A DNA stretch of 64,000 bases from Komagataeibacter melaceti (lineage in GTDB: Bacteria > Pseudomonadota > Alphaproteobacteria > Acetobacterales > Acetobacteraceae): positions 1 to 64,000 of the forward strand of contig NZ_QUWV01000033.1 in NCBI RefSeq assembly GCF_003403295.1, in the 5' to 3' direction. The stretch's first letter is position 1; the number at the start of each line of letters is the position of its first letter. Positions 54,366 to 61,952 of this stretch are shown piece by piece. The position numbers were made by a program, and so were the translations under genes. The notes under the pieces were generated by a model, which was not told the DNA's origin, ran no database searches, and saw only the letters and a list, made by a program, of their open reading frames with translations.

Positions 54366-55379
54366 ATGATGGTGCGGGGGACTTTCCCCTTCCTTATCGC
54401 GTCAGCCCTTGTGCTGTTCGGGTGCATGGCATCCGGTCGGGCGGCAAATACGGGTAATGGCAAGGCGGGCGGTTCGCAGGGAACGCACGAGAATTTCGAA
54501 CAGTGGTACACCGGCTCCCTTGTCTCCCCCTCTGGCGCGTTGACGCGGAAAGGGGTTTTTGCGTGGGAACCCTATTTTTTCTACAGCCAGCCCGTGGGCT
54601 ATCTGGACCATGCGGGCCGGAGCGCGCCACTTGGGAACAGGGCGCACAGCGTGGCGAACCTGACGCTGTACAAATATTCCATCACGGATTCGATCAGCCT
54701 GCAGGTTACACCCACCATCTCGTATGGCTGGCGCAGGGGGCATGGCACGACCAGTGGCCTGAAAATGGGCGACCTGCCCGTGGACCTGATGTGGCGCTAC
54801 CTCAACGCTGATCCCGAACACTTCATTCCGGCGCTGAGCCTGTTTGCGGGCGTGGCGTTCCCCACCGGGGATTACAGCAGGCTGGGCCGCGATGAGGATG
54901 GCGTAGGCACCGGCACCTATACCTTTCGCGTGGCGCTGACGGAGCAGTCCACCTACACCCTGCCCGGCCACCATGCCCTGCGCCTGCGCATGTGGGGTAC
55001 GTTCCGCCGCGCGCTGACACAGGCCCGTATTGCCGATACCAGCAGCTATGGCACCTCCGCCGGGTTCAGGGGGCTGGCGCATCCGGGCATGTATGGAGAG
55101 AGCGGGTTCTCGCTGGAATACGGAATCAGCCAGAAATGGGTCATGGCCATGGACCTGGCGCGTGACTGGGCCAATGGCGCCGTGGTGCGGGGCTACACGG
55201 CGCAGGGCAGGTACCAGCACACGGTGGGCGAAGCATCGGGGGACTGGGTGATCGCCCCCGCGATTGAATATAACTGGTCGCCGCGCTTCGGTATCATCGT
55301 AGGGGTCACGGCCATGTTCGCGGGGCATGATACCGGGCGGGTCATCTCGCCACAGGCGGCGTTCAACAGCACGTTCTGA
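54366..55379 (+). CDS. Outer-membrane beta-barrel protein (phenol MetA-type transporter family)
   Basis: About 337 residues from the ATG at 54366, chosen because a signal peptide follows (IASALVLFGCMASGRAA, possibly with a lipobox cysteine). The mature sequence is rich in alternating aromatic strands: WEPYFFYSQPVGYLD, LYKYSITDSISLQVTPTISYGW, LFAGVAFPTGDYS and YGISQKWVMAMDLARDW. This matches the barrel-like transporter family often annotated as phenol MetA degradation. It sits between the permease and the asparaginase; a role in solute entry is inferred only. Confidence 0.78.
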   Translation: MMVRGTFPFLIASALVLFGCMASGRAANTGNGKAGGSQGTHENFEQWYTGSLVSPSGALTRKGVFAWEPYFFYSQPVGYLDHAGRSAPLGNRAHSVANLTLYKYSITDSISLQVTPTISYGWRRGHGTTSGLKMGDLPVDLMWRYLNADPEHFIPALSLFAGVAFPTGDYSRLGRDEDGVGTGTYTFRVALTEQSTYTLPGHHALRLRMWGTFRRALTQARIADTSSYGTSAGFRGLAHPGMYGESGFSLEYGISQKWVMAMDLARDWANGAVVRGYTAQGRYQHTVGEASGDWVIAPAIEYNWSPRFGIIVGVTAMFAGHDTGRVISPQAAFNSTF

Positions 55380-55388
55380 GCATATGCA

Positions 55389-56390
55389 TCAGGGCATGTC
55401 GAACAGTGCCTGAATGGCGTCCTTGTCCAGCCCTGCCATCAGGGCCAATATGAGCAGGATGCGGGCCTGCCGGGGGCGCATGTGGCCTGCTGCCAGAATC
55501 CCGCGCTGGCACAGTTCATGCCGCCGCACCACCCCGCCGCTATAACCGCTACTGGCCTGCACCACCACGACACCCGCCGCCACGGCGGCGTCAAATGCCG
55601 CATTTTCCGCGGGCGTGCACAGGCCCGGCAACATACCGGCCGAGACAAGGCCCCGCGCCCCGGCGGCAACAAAAGCCTGTATCGCCACGCCATCCGCCCC
55701 CACATGGCTGTAGCAGATATCCACGCGCGGAATGTCACCGCCCGCAACATAACCCCGGGGCCAGCCCACATGCCTGCGGTACCCCGCACCGCGCCCGAAG
55801 AAGACCCGGTTCGCCTCCACCATGCCAAGGGGACCGAAATCGGGGGAGCGGAAGGTCTCAAGCTGATATGTCGCAGCCTTGGTCACTTCCTGCGCAGCAT
55901 GAATTTCATTATTGGCCACCACCAGAACGCCCCGCCCCACGGACTCGGGGGCCGACGCCACCAGCAGGGCTGCGTACAGGTTGGCCGGGCCATCCGCGCT
56001 GATCGCGCTGGCCGGACGCTGCGCACCGACAATCACGACGGGACAGGGCACATCGAGCACCAGATCCAGAAAACAGGCCGTCTCCTCCAGCGAGGACGTG
56101 CCATGCGTAATGACAACACCCGCAAGGTCGGGCTGTGCCGCAACCGTCTGGCTGACCAGTTCGGCCAGCGCGAACCAGTCCGGCAGGGTCATTTTCACGC
56201 TGTCGCAATCTGAGAAGGTCATGCCACGGACCTCGAAACGCGCCCGGACATCCGCTGGCAGCGCATTGAGCAGGTCGCTGCCACCAAGGCTTGTGCCCAT
56301 CTCCCCGTAATCGACCGTATCACGCGGGTCCATGGCCTGACGGGCGATGGTGCCGCCGGTGGCGATAATGGCTATGATGGGTCGGTTCAT
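55389..56390 (-). CDS. ansA: L-asparaginase
   Basis: 333 residues from the ATG at 56390; an upstream ATG at 56414 adds eight residues. The first catalytic Thr lies in IATGGTIARQ and the second in VVITHGTSSLEE, both class II-like asparaginase signatures. The Asp/Lys pair region DVPCPVVIVGAQRP is present. No signal peptide, so it should be cytoplasmic. It hydrolyses Asn to Asp and ammonia. It is convergent with the barrel gene, 10 bases apart, and near the probable asparagine permease. Confidence 0.94.
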   Translation of the reverse strand: MNRPIIAIIATGGTIARQAMDPRDTVDYGEMGTSLGGSDLLNALPADVRARFEVRGMTFSDCDSVKMTLPDWFALAELVSQTVAAQPDLAGVVITHGTSSLEETACFLDLVLDVPCPVVIVGAQRPASAISADGPANLYAALLVASAPESVGRGVLVVANNEIHAAQEVTKAATYQLETFRSPDFGPLGMVEANRVFFGRGAGYRRHVGWPRGYVAGGDIPRVDICYSHVGADGVAIQAFVAAGARGLVSAGMLPGLCTPAENAAFDAAVAAGVVVVQASSGYSGGVVRRHELCQRGILAAGHMRPRQARILLILALMAGLDKDAIQALFDMP

Positions 56391-56538
56391 GGGGGTTTCA
56401 TATCTTTCAGTCATGGCCCGGTCGGGCCTTGCCTATGGGAAGGTTCATATATCTCGAAAATAAGGGCACAGTCCCGGCTGGCCGGAGGTGGAAAGTGTTT
56501 CCCTTATTTGTCAGGTATAAAAAAGAATATTTTTCTTA

Positions 56539-56700
56539 GAGACTGCCTGAAAAGCCAATCCACGGAACGTCCTGTAATCATAAGAAAATTTTTGGTGACG
56601 CTTTTTGCAAAAAGCTTCAGGAAACGCCGCCTTTTTGAAAAAAGGAGGCACCCAGAAACTTTTATTGTTTTTTATCAATCGGTTGATTTCAAACAGTCTC
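56539..56700. mobile_element. MITE-like dispersed repeat, copy B, with TTA target duplication
   Basis: 162 bases. The left end GAGACTGCCTGAAA and the right end TTTCAAACAGTCTC are inverted repeats with two mismatches. The element is flanked on both sides by TTA (56536-56538 and 56701-56703), a 3-base duplication of the TNA type used by the IS1031 group of the IS5 family. The core has two A/T-loop hairpins. No coding capacity. It matches copy A at 44716-44876. Confidence 0.85.
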
Positions 56701-56714
56701 TTAATCCCCACAGT

Positions 56715-57980
56715 TTACTGGTACAGGCCCGGCTCAGGTATCCAGCCTGTCAGCAGGTGCCGGCCGACTTCCGCGTTTTTCCAGTCCACCGGATCGTGCA
56801 CGGACAGCGTGCGGGCGTCGCGCCAGTAGCGATCCAGCCCGAGTGCCGCATCCGTGCCCCGCGCGCCTGTGGTGCCGGGGGCTTCGGTCGTGGCGCGCAG
56901 GGCGGCGCGCGTGGCGACCGAGCGCGCGGCACTTGCCGCCATGGCCACCGCGTTGCGCGTTACCTGACCATGTTCATACCCATCCAGCATCCGTCCCGCC
57001 TGCATGACACTGCAATAGGCCGCAAACAGGTCCGTGCCGATCTCACCCAACTGGCGGCGGATATAGGGGTCCTGATCCGCATGCTCCACGCCAGCAGCAC
57101 CCCACGGGCGGGCATGTTCGGGCACGAAGGCACATACGGCCCGCAGCACGGCGATGCCGATTCCGGTCAGGATGGCGCTGAACCCGGCCTGAAAACGCAG
57201 GCTGACATGCTGGGGCAGAACGGCATCGGGGGAGAGGGCGTTCCATCCGTCATCCACCCGGACCTGATCCAGTGTGACGGTGCCTGAATCGGTCGCACGC
57301 TGGCCCATACGGTTCCAGTCATGATGGAAGACAAGTCCCGGCGCGTCACGTGGCACCAGATCCATGCGCACGCCCGCGCGCAGGTTGCCAGCCTTGTGCG
57401 CCCGCACCGGATCGAAGGAGGAAACGGCGACCAGATCCGCGCCCGATGCACCGGTTGCGTAAATCTTGCAGCCCGATATGCAATATCCGCCTGCCGGGTC
57501 GGGCCGCGCCAGTGTCTGCATGAAACTGTCCGCCGTGCGCCCGTTCTCGGCCACCGCCATGCCCAGAATCATATGCTCATCGACAATGCGCCGCGCCAGT
57601 AGTGCGCGCAGGGCGTGGGGGGAATAGACGAATATCTCCCGCACCAGATCATCATGCACCTTGTAAATCTGGGCTACGGCCGGGTCGGCCACGGCCATGC
57701 GCAGCATGAGTTCGAGCGAGAGTTCCTGGCTTGCTCCCATCCCGCCCCATGCGCGCGGCAGGGCAAGGGCAAGGACGCCTGTGCGCTTGAGCGCGGCAAT
57801 GGCCTGATGGGGGTAGCCCCCGGTGCGGTCGCGCTGCGCCGCCGTGGGGGCTATTTCGGTATCCAGCACATGCTGCACCCGTTGCAGGACTTCTGCTTCA
57901 GCTCCCTCCACCCGCCGGGTGGGGAACAGGTCACGGAACAGGGGGGGCAGTTCGTGCCCTTCAGCCGATGCGCGGGTCAT
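56715..57980 (-). CDS. Acyl-CoA dehydrogenase-fold flavoprotein (DszC/SfnB-like monooxygenase)
   Basis: 421 residues with the acyl-CoA dehydrogenase architecture: helical N-domain (LALPRAWGGMGASQE), middle beta domain (MAVAENGRTADSF then YCISGCKIYATGASGADL), helical C-domain. The C-terminal RYWRDARTLSVHDPVDWKNAEVG is typical of the FMN-dependent DszC/SfnB/dibenzothiophene monooxygenase subgroup rather than CoA-ester dehydrogenases. It may act in sulfonate/sulfone or other xenobiotic oxidation with a separate flavin reductase. It lies 54 bases downstream of an MFS exporter on the same strand. Confidence 0.87.
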   Translation of the reverse strand: MTRASAEGHELPPLFRDLFPTRRVEGAEAEVLQRVQHVLDTEIAPTAAQRDRTGGYPHQAIAALKRTGVLALALPRAWGGMGASQELSLELMLRMAVADPAVAQIYKVHDDLVREIFVYSPHALRALLARRIVDEHMILGMAVAENGRTADSFMQTLARPDPAGGYCISGCKIYATGASGADLVAVSSFDPVRAHKAGNLRAGVRMDLVPRDAPGLVFHHDWNRMGQRATDSGTVTLDQVRVDDGWNALSPDAVLPQHVSLRFQAGFSAILTGIGIAVLRAVCAFVPEHARPWGAAGVEHADQDPYIRRQLGEIGTDLFAAYCSVMQAGRMLDGYEHGQVTRNAVAMAASAARSVATRAALRATTEAPGTTGARGTDAALGLDRYWRDARTLSVHDPVDWKNAEVGRHLLTGWIPEPGLYQ

Positions 57981-58034
57981 GCCCCACGATAGGAAGGATG
58001 GGGCGGGGCATCAAGCGCCCTGCCCCATCGCGGC

Positions 58035-59261
58035 CTAGCCGCCCGCCTGCCTGCGGGCGGCGGCGCGGATGTCGCTCAGTGTCAGCAGCCACATCATGAA
58101 GCCGCCCATGGCCAGGCAGGCCCCGACCCAGCCCACGGATTCCCAGCCAAGACCCACGCTGATCGCCATGCCCCCCAGCCAGGGGCCGATTGCATTGGCC
58201 ATGTTGAACGCGCTCTGGTTCAGGGCGGCGGCAAGGCTCTGGGCATTCACCGCCACGCTGAGCAGCCGGGACTGGATGACGGTGCCAAGCCCGCCGCCAC
58301 AGCCGATCATGAACACGATGGGCATCATGCCCCACACGGAATGGACCGAACCGGGAAAACCGGCCAGCGCCGCCGCATTGACCAGCAGCGTGCCCCCGAT
58401 GGTGGGCATCATCTTGCGGTCAGCCGCCCAGGCGCAGGCCATGGTGCCCACGGTCATGCCCACGCCGAATACCGCCAGCATGACAGGTGTCATGTAGGCT
58501 GGCGCGTGCGTCACTTCCTGCAGGATGGAGGCGAGATAGGTATAGACACAGAAGATGCCGCCAAAACCCACGACGCCAATGCCCAGCGTCAGCCAGACCT
58601 GCCGGTTACGCAGGGCGCGTATCTCCATCATGGCGCTGGCATGCGGGCGCGGCGGGTCGGTCGGCACAAACCACATGATCAGCAGCATGGTACACAGCGC
58701 CAGCGCCGCAATCAGCACGAACGCCCAGCGCCACCCCACGACAAGGCCCAGCCCGTTCGCCATGGGCACGCCACCAATCGTGGCGACGGTCAGCCCCAGC
58801 ACGACCCGCGCCACGGCCTGCGTGCGCCGGTTTTCCGGCACCAGCGAGGACGCGACAATACCCGCCGTGCCGAAATAGGCCCCGTGCGGCAGCCCGCTTA
58901 TGAAGCGACACAGCAGAAGACATACGTAATTGGGGGCCAGTGCGGTCAGGCCATTGCCCAGCACGTAGAGCAGCATCATCCCGATCAGCAGGTATTTACG
59001 GCTCTGCCGCGCGCCCAGCATGGCGATCAGCGGCGCGCCAACGCACACGCCCGCCGCATAGGCCTCGATCGCATGGCCCGCCTGCGGCACGGAAACGTGC
59101 ATGCCGGTCGAAATCATGGGCACAAGACTCATGGCCGCGAATTCAGCGGTACCGATGGCAAAGGCACCCAGCGCCAGAATAAAGAAAATCAGGGTGGTGT
59201 GGACGGAATGGGGAACAGGCGCGTGCGCCCCTTTCCCATGGTGGGTCTTTGTAGCTGTCAT
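58035..59261 (-). CDS. MFS transporter, DHA1 (AraJ-like) family
   Basis: 408 residues, twelve hydrophobic segments. FAIGTAEFAAMSLVPMIS in helix 1, the GAPLIAMLGARQSRKYLL loop (motif A position) and FISGLPHGAYFGTAGIVASSL in helix 4 match drug:H+ antiporter-1 members of the AraJ/YdhP type. The substrate is unknown. It probably shares a transcript with the flavoprotein gene at 56715-57980. Confidence 0.92.
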   Translation of the reverse strand: MTATKTHHGKGAHAPVPHSVHTTLIFFILALGAFAIGTAEFAAMSLVPMISTGMHVSVPQAGHAIEAYAAGVCVGAPLIAMLGARQSRKYLLIGMMLLYVLGNGLTALAPNYVCLLLCRFISGLPHGAYFGTAGIVASSLVPENRRTQAVARVVLGLTVATIGGVPMANGLGLVVGWRWAFVLIAALALCTMLLIMWFVPTDPPRPHASAMMEIRALRNRQVWLTLGIGVVGFGGIFCVYTYLASILQEVTHAPAYMTPVMLAVFGVGMTVGTMACAWAADRKMMPTIGGTLLVNAAALAGFPGSVHSVWGMMPIVFMIGCGGGLGTVIQSRLLSVAVNAQSLAAALNQSAFNMANAIGPWLGGMAISVGLGWESVGWVGACLAMGGFMMWLLTLSDIRAAARRQAGG

Positions 59262-59613
59262 GCGCGTGCTCTGGACAAAAATAAAAAAGGCGCACCTGCG
59301 TACGCCGTCACATTTTTGGCCGATACACCCATGCCGACCTGCCTACAAGCCCGTCAGGCCCAAAGTATTCATGCCATGGCGCGAATATATGCCACGAGAG
59401 GCCGGAAAACGTTTCTTCCAGGCCATATTTCACATTTTATCAAACCATATATTGGCCTGATGCGCCCGGCCTGCCATGCGGGCCTGAAATGCAGGCATAA
59501 AAAAAGACGCCGCAGCGTCTGTTCGTTTTTCATGTCGTGCGCCCGCCGCCGCCGGCCATTCCCACATGGCGTGGGAATTCCGGCTGCACGGGTGTCAGGA
59601 CAGACCCCGTGGC
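59262..59613. other. Intergenic region: MFS promoter and 3' UTR of small peptide gene
   Basis: About 350 bases. The part near 59262-59480 should hold the MFS promoter. The part near 59480-59613 is the 3' untranslated region of the minus-strand peptide gene, with an 8-bp hairpin ATTCCCAC/GTGGGAAT and then a terminator. No further gene seen. Confidence 0.55.
59498..59520 (-). terminator. Rho-independent terminator of the 43-residue peptide gene
   Basis: On the minus strand AGACGC-TGCG-GCGTCT is followed by a run of T. It lies about 95 bases downstream of the peptide stop codon, leaving a long 3' UTR. Confidence 0.85.
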
Positions 59614-59745
59614 TCAGGCAGCGCGATCGGAAACGATCGTAGCGATCATCAGGGTGGCGATCACGGGCAGGAAGGCAACCATGGTCAGCGAAGACATGGT
59701 GTTCACGGAGTGGGCGATCATGGTGCTGATATTTTCAATAAACAT
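59614..59745 (-). CDS. 43-residue single-span membrane peptide
   Basis: The frame starts with ATG at 59745 (MFIENISTMIAHS) behind GGGAAACAGAACT and ends at TGA 59614-59616. Residues about 18-38 are hydrophobic (SLTMVAFLPVIATLMIATIV), followed by SDRAA. Third-position GC is high, as in the real genes here, while the surrounding DNA is lower in GC. A good terminator follows. It is flanked by its own upstream region of about 480 bases. No family recognised. Confidence 0.7.
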   Translation of the reverse strand: MFIENISTMIAHSVNTMSSLTMVAFLPVIATLMIATIVSDRAA

Positions 59746-60225
59746 AGTTCTGTTTCCCAAGTGTTGCGTTGATGAGCGGAACACAACACAAGACCCCGGA
59801 CCGCATCAATAAAAATCATCAATAACAGCTTTATACCGGCCTATTGATTGCGTTTTTCCAATGAAATTGGTGAACAATAAACAACCAATACTCAGGACAG
59901 CCGCCTGTTCTCTTTCAGGCAGGCGGAATTGATGCCGATAAAAGCAGCACATCATGCAGGGAGCATTTTCGGGGATAAAAATGGCGATTAAAAACTGTGC
60001 AGAAGCACAACAATTAATCACACTTCATCACGTTTTCGTGATCCAAGTTTTCCGCTCTTTTGGGCCTGACGGCAGGCTGGCGGGCGACATCTGGATGATG
60101 ATCCATCGCCCCGTCTGAAAACTTGCGTATTTTCAATAGCCTGCGCCAGCCCTGCCGTCCAGCATAAAAAACAGGCTATTCTCCATTCCGGGCAAAAGTG
60201 AACGATACCCGGTCAGCCATGGCGC
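59746..60225. other. Intergenic region with candidate structured RNA
   Basis: 480 bases between the peptide gene and the end of the decarboxylase gene, all minus strand. The peptide-proximal part is AT-rich and should hold its promoter. A 71-residue frame on the minus strand near 59806-60021 has poor composition and no recognisable features, so it is not called. A branched inverted repeat lies at 60068-60159. Confidence 0.55.
60068..60159. ncRNA. Candidate structured RNA, three-way junction
   Basis: An outer stem joins GACGGCAGGCTGGCG (60068-60082) to CGCCAGCCCTGCCGTC (60144-60159), 15 pairs with one bulged C. It encloses two separate hairpins: GGCGA/TCGCC with inner GGAT/ATCC (60083-60110) and TGAAAA/TTTTCA (60116-60135). 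No T-run follows on either strand, so it is not a simple terminator. Strand and function are unknown. It matches no RNA family I recognise. Confidence 0.45.
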
Positions 60226-61902
60226 TTACGGGGCGTCGGGGGTACCGAATCCGTAATCATAGTGGCGCACGGCCTGCCCCATCGCGGCCATCCCCGCCGG
60301 GGCATCCATGGGCGTAAAGCCGACCTCGACAAAAGCCAGACCTTCATGCCCGGCCACGCGTGTCAGGGCGGCATCAAGCTCCTTCGCATTACCCACGCGC
60401 AGGGATAACGGTGCCGGGCCCTTCCCCAATGCGGCGGGCAGGGCCGCGTAATCCCAGTCGGCAATGTCGTTATAGGCCGCCTGCGGGCCAAGGATCATCC
60501 GTTCGATGGTGTAGCCGCCGTTATTGATCAGAAACACCACGATATTGCACTGGTGGCGCAGCAGGGATGAGAGTTCCTGCGCCGTCATCTGGAACGATCC
60601 GTCACCAATGAACAGGACATGCCGCCGCCGGGGCGTGGCGAGGCAGGCCCCAAGGGCGGCTGGCAGCGAATAGCCAATGGCGGCCCAGACCGGCTGGACC
60701 AGCAGGCTGCACTGTTCCGGCAGGTGCGCATGCAGCATGGCCACCATGGAAGAGCCGTTATCCGCCAGCACGACATCACCGGCCCGCAGGAACGGTTCCA
60801 CCGCGCGCCAGAACGCGGCCTGCCCCCATTCCTCCCCCGCAGGTGATGAAAGCGCGGGGCTGCCCGACACCACCTGCTGTTGCAGCCGGGTGGTGGGCGG
60901 CTGTTCACCCTGCCGCCGGACCATGGCGTCAAGCAGGTTGGCAGCCGTTATGCCCTGAATGTTTTCCCCGTTGCTGGTCAGGCTGAAGGGCTGCACATCC
61001 ACCATGGCCCCGGGCAGTATGTGCTGTGAGAAATAGCCGGATGTTGAATCCACAAACCGCACGCCCAGCCCGATCACGCAGTCCGAAGCATGTACATACG
61101 CCGCGACTTCGGGTGCCGAGGCCATGCCGCCATACTGCCCCAGCCACAGCGGGCCGGATTCCGCCACCAGCGTACGCCCGGTGGACAGCGCGGCATAGGG
61201 AATGGCGTAGCGCTCACAAAACCGCAGCACCTCTGCCCCAAGCCCGTACTGGCGCACCATGGCGTCAATAAGCACGACCGGGCGCTTCGCCCGCGCCAGC
61301 CGCTGCGTCAGACATTCCACGGCCCTGGCCAGAAGAGCCGGGTCCGATGCCTGCGACGCAAGGACAGGCGGCGGCGCATCGACCTCGGCAAAACAGATGT
61401 CGGAGGGAAACTGGATATAAACCGGGCGTCGGGCCACCTGCATGGCGTTGAGCACCCGGTCCGTCTCCATCGTAGCACTGGCGGGATGCAGGCGGGTGCT
61501 GGCGGCGGTGAACTGGCGGTAGCAGGTCATGACGTTGTCATAATCGCCATCGGCCAGCGTATGATGCACCAGCGCACGGGACTGCACGGCATGAAGCGGC
61601 GGCATGCCCGAAATCACGACCAGCGGCACGCCTTCGGCACAGGCTCCCGCCACGGCGGACAGAGCGGACAGGTCACCCACCCCATAGGTCACCAGCACCG
61701 CGCCCACGCCACTGAGCCGTGCATCCCCATCCGCCGCATAGGCGGCGTTGAGTTCATTGCACGTGCCGATAAACCGGATATCGGGCGTGCGTTCAATCAG
61801 ATCAAGGAATTCGAGGTTGTAGTCCCCGGGGACACCATAAATGCGCGAAACACCATACTGTCGAAGCCGCCCAAGCAGCATGGTGCCGATTGATTCGCGC
61901 AT
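60226..61902 (-). CDS. pdc: Pyruvate/indolepyruvate decarboxylase-type ThDP enzyme
   Basis: 558 residues, full length. Catalytic residues of pyruvate decarboxylase are present: E50 in GTCNELNAAYAADG and the His pair H113-H114 in LVHHTLADGD. The ThDP/Mg motif starts at GDGSFQMTAQE and ends in INNGGYTIE. It decarboxylates a 2-keto acid to an aldehyde; in acetic acid bacteria PDC feeds lactate-derived pyruvate to acetaldehyde and acetate. A preference for aromatic or branched keto acids (IpdC-like) cannot be excluded. It follows a radical SAM gene by 50 bases. Confidence 0.92.
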   Translation of the reverse strand: MRESIGTMLLGRLRQYGVSRIYGVPGDYNLEFLDLIERTPDIRFIGTCNELNAAYAADGDARLSGVGAVLVTYGVGDLSALSAVAGACAEGVPLVVISGMPPLHAVQSRALVHHTLADGDYDNVMTCYRQFTAASTRLHPASATMETDRVLNAMQVARRPVYIQFPSDICFAEVDAPPPVLASQASDPALLARAVECLTQRLARAKRPVVLIDAMVRQYGLGAEVLRFCERYAIPYAALSTGRTLVAESGPLWLGQYGGMASAPEVAAYVHASDCVIGLGVRFVDSTSGYFSQHILPGAMVDVQPFSLTSNGENIQGITAANLLDAMVRRQGEQPPTTRLQQQVVSGSPALSSPAGEEWGQAAFWRAVEPFLRAGDVVLADNGSSMVAMLHAHLPEQCSLLVQPVWAAIGYSLPAALGACLATPRRRHVLFIGDGSFQMTAQELSSLLRHQCNIVVFLINNGGYTIERMILGPQAAYNDIADWDYAALPAALGKGPAPLSLRVGNAKELDAALTRVAGHEGLAFVEVGFTPMDAPAGMAAMGQAVRHYDYGFGTPDAP

Positions 61903-61952
61903 GTTTTCATCCCTGTCCGTTGTCCATACCGGCCGGAAGTGGCCGGTGGATC

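Noticed and set aside
59806-60021. 71-codon minus-strand frame rich in Cys and Phe
   Set aside because: AT-rich composition unlike the genes here, no ribosome site and overlap with probable promoter DNA.
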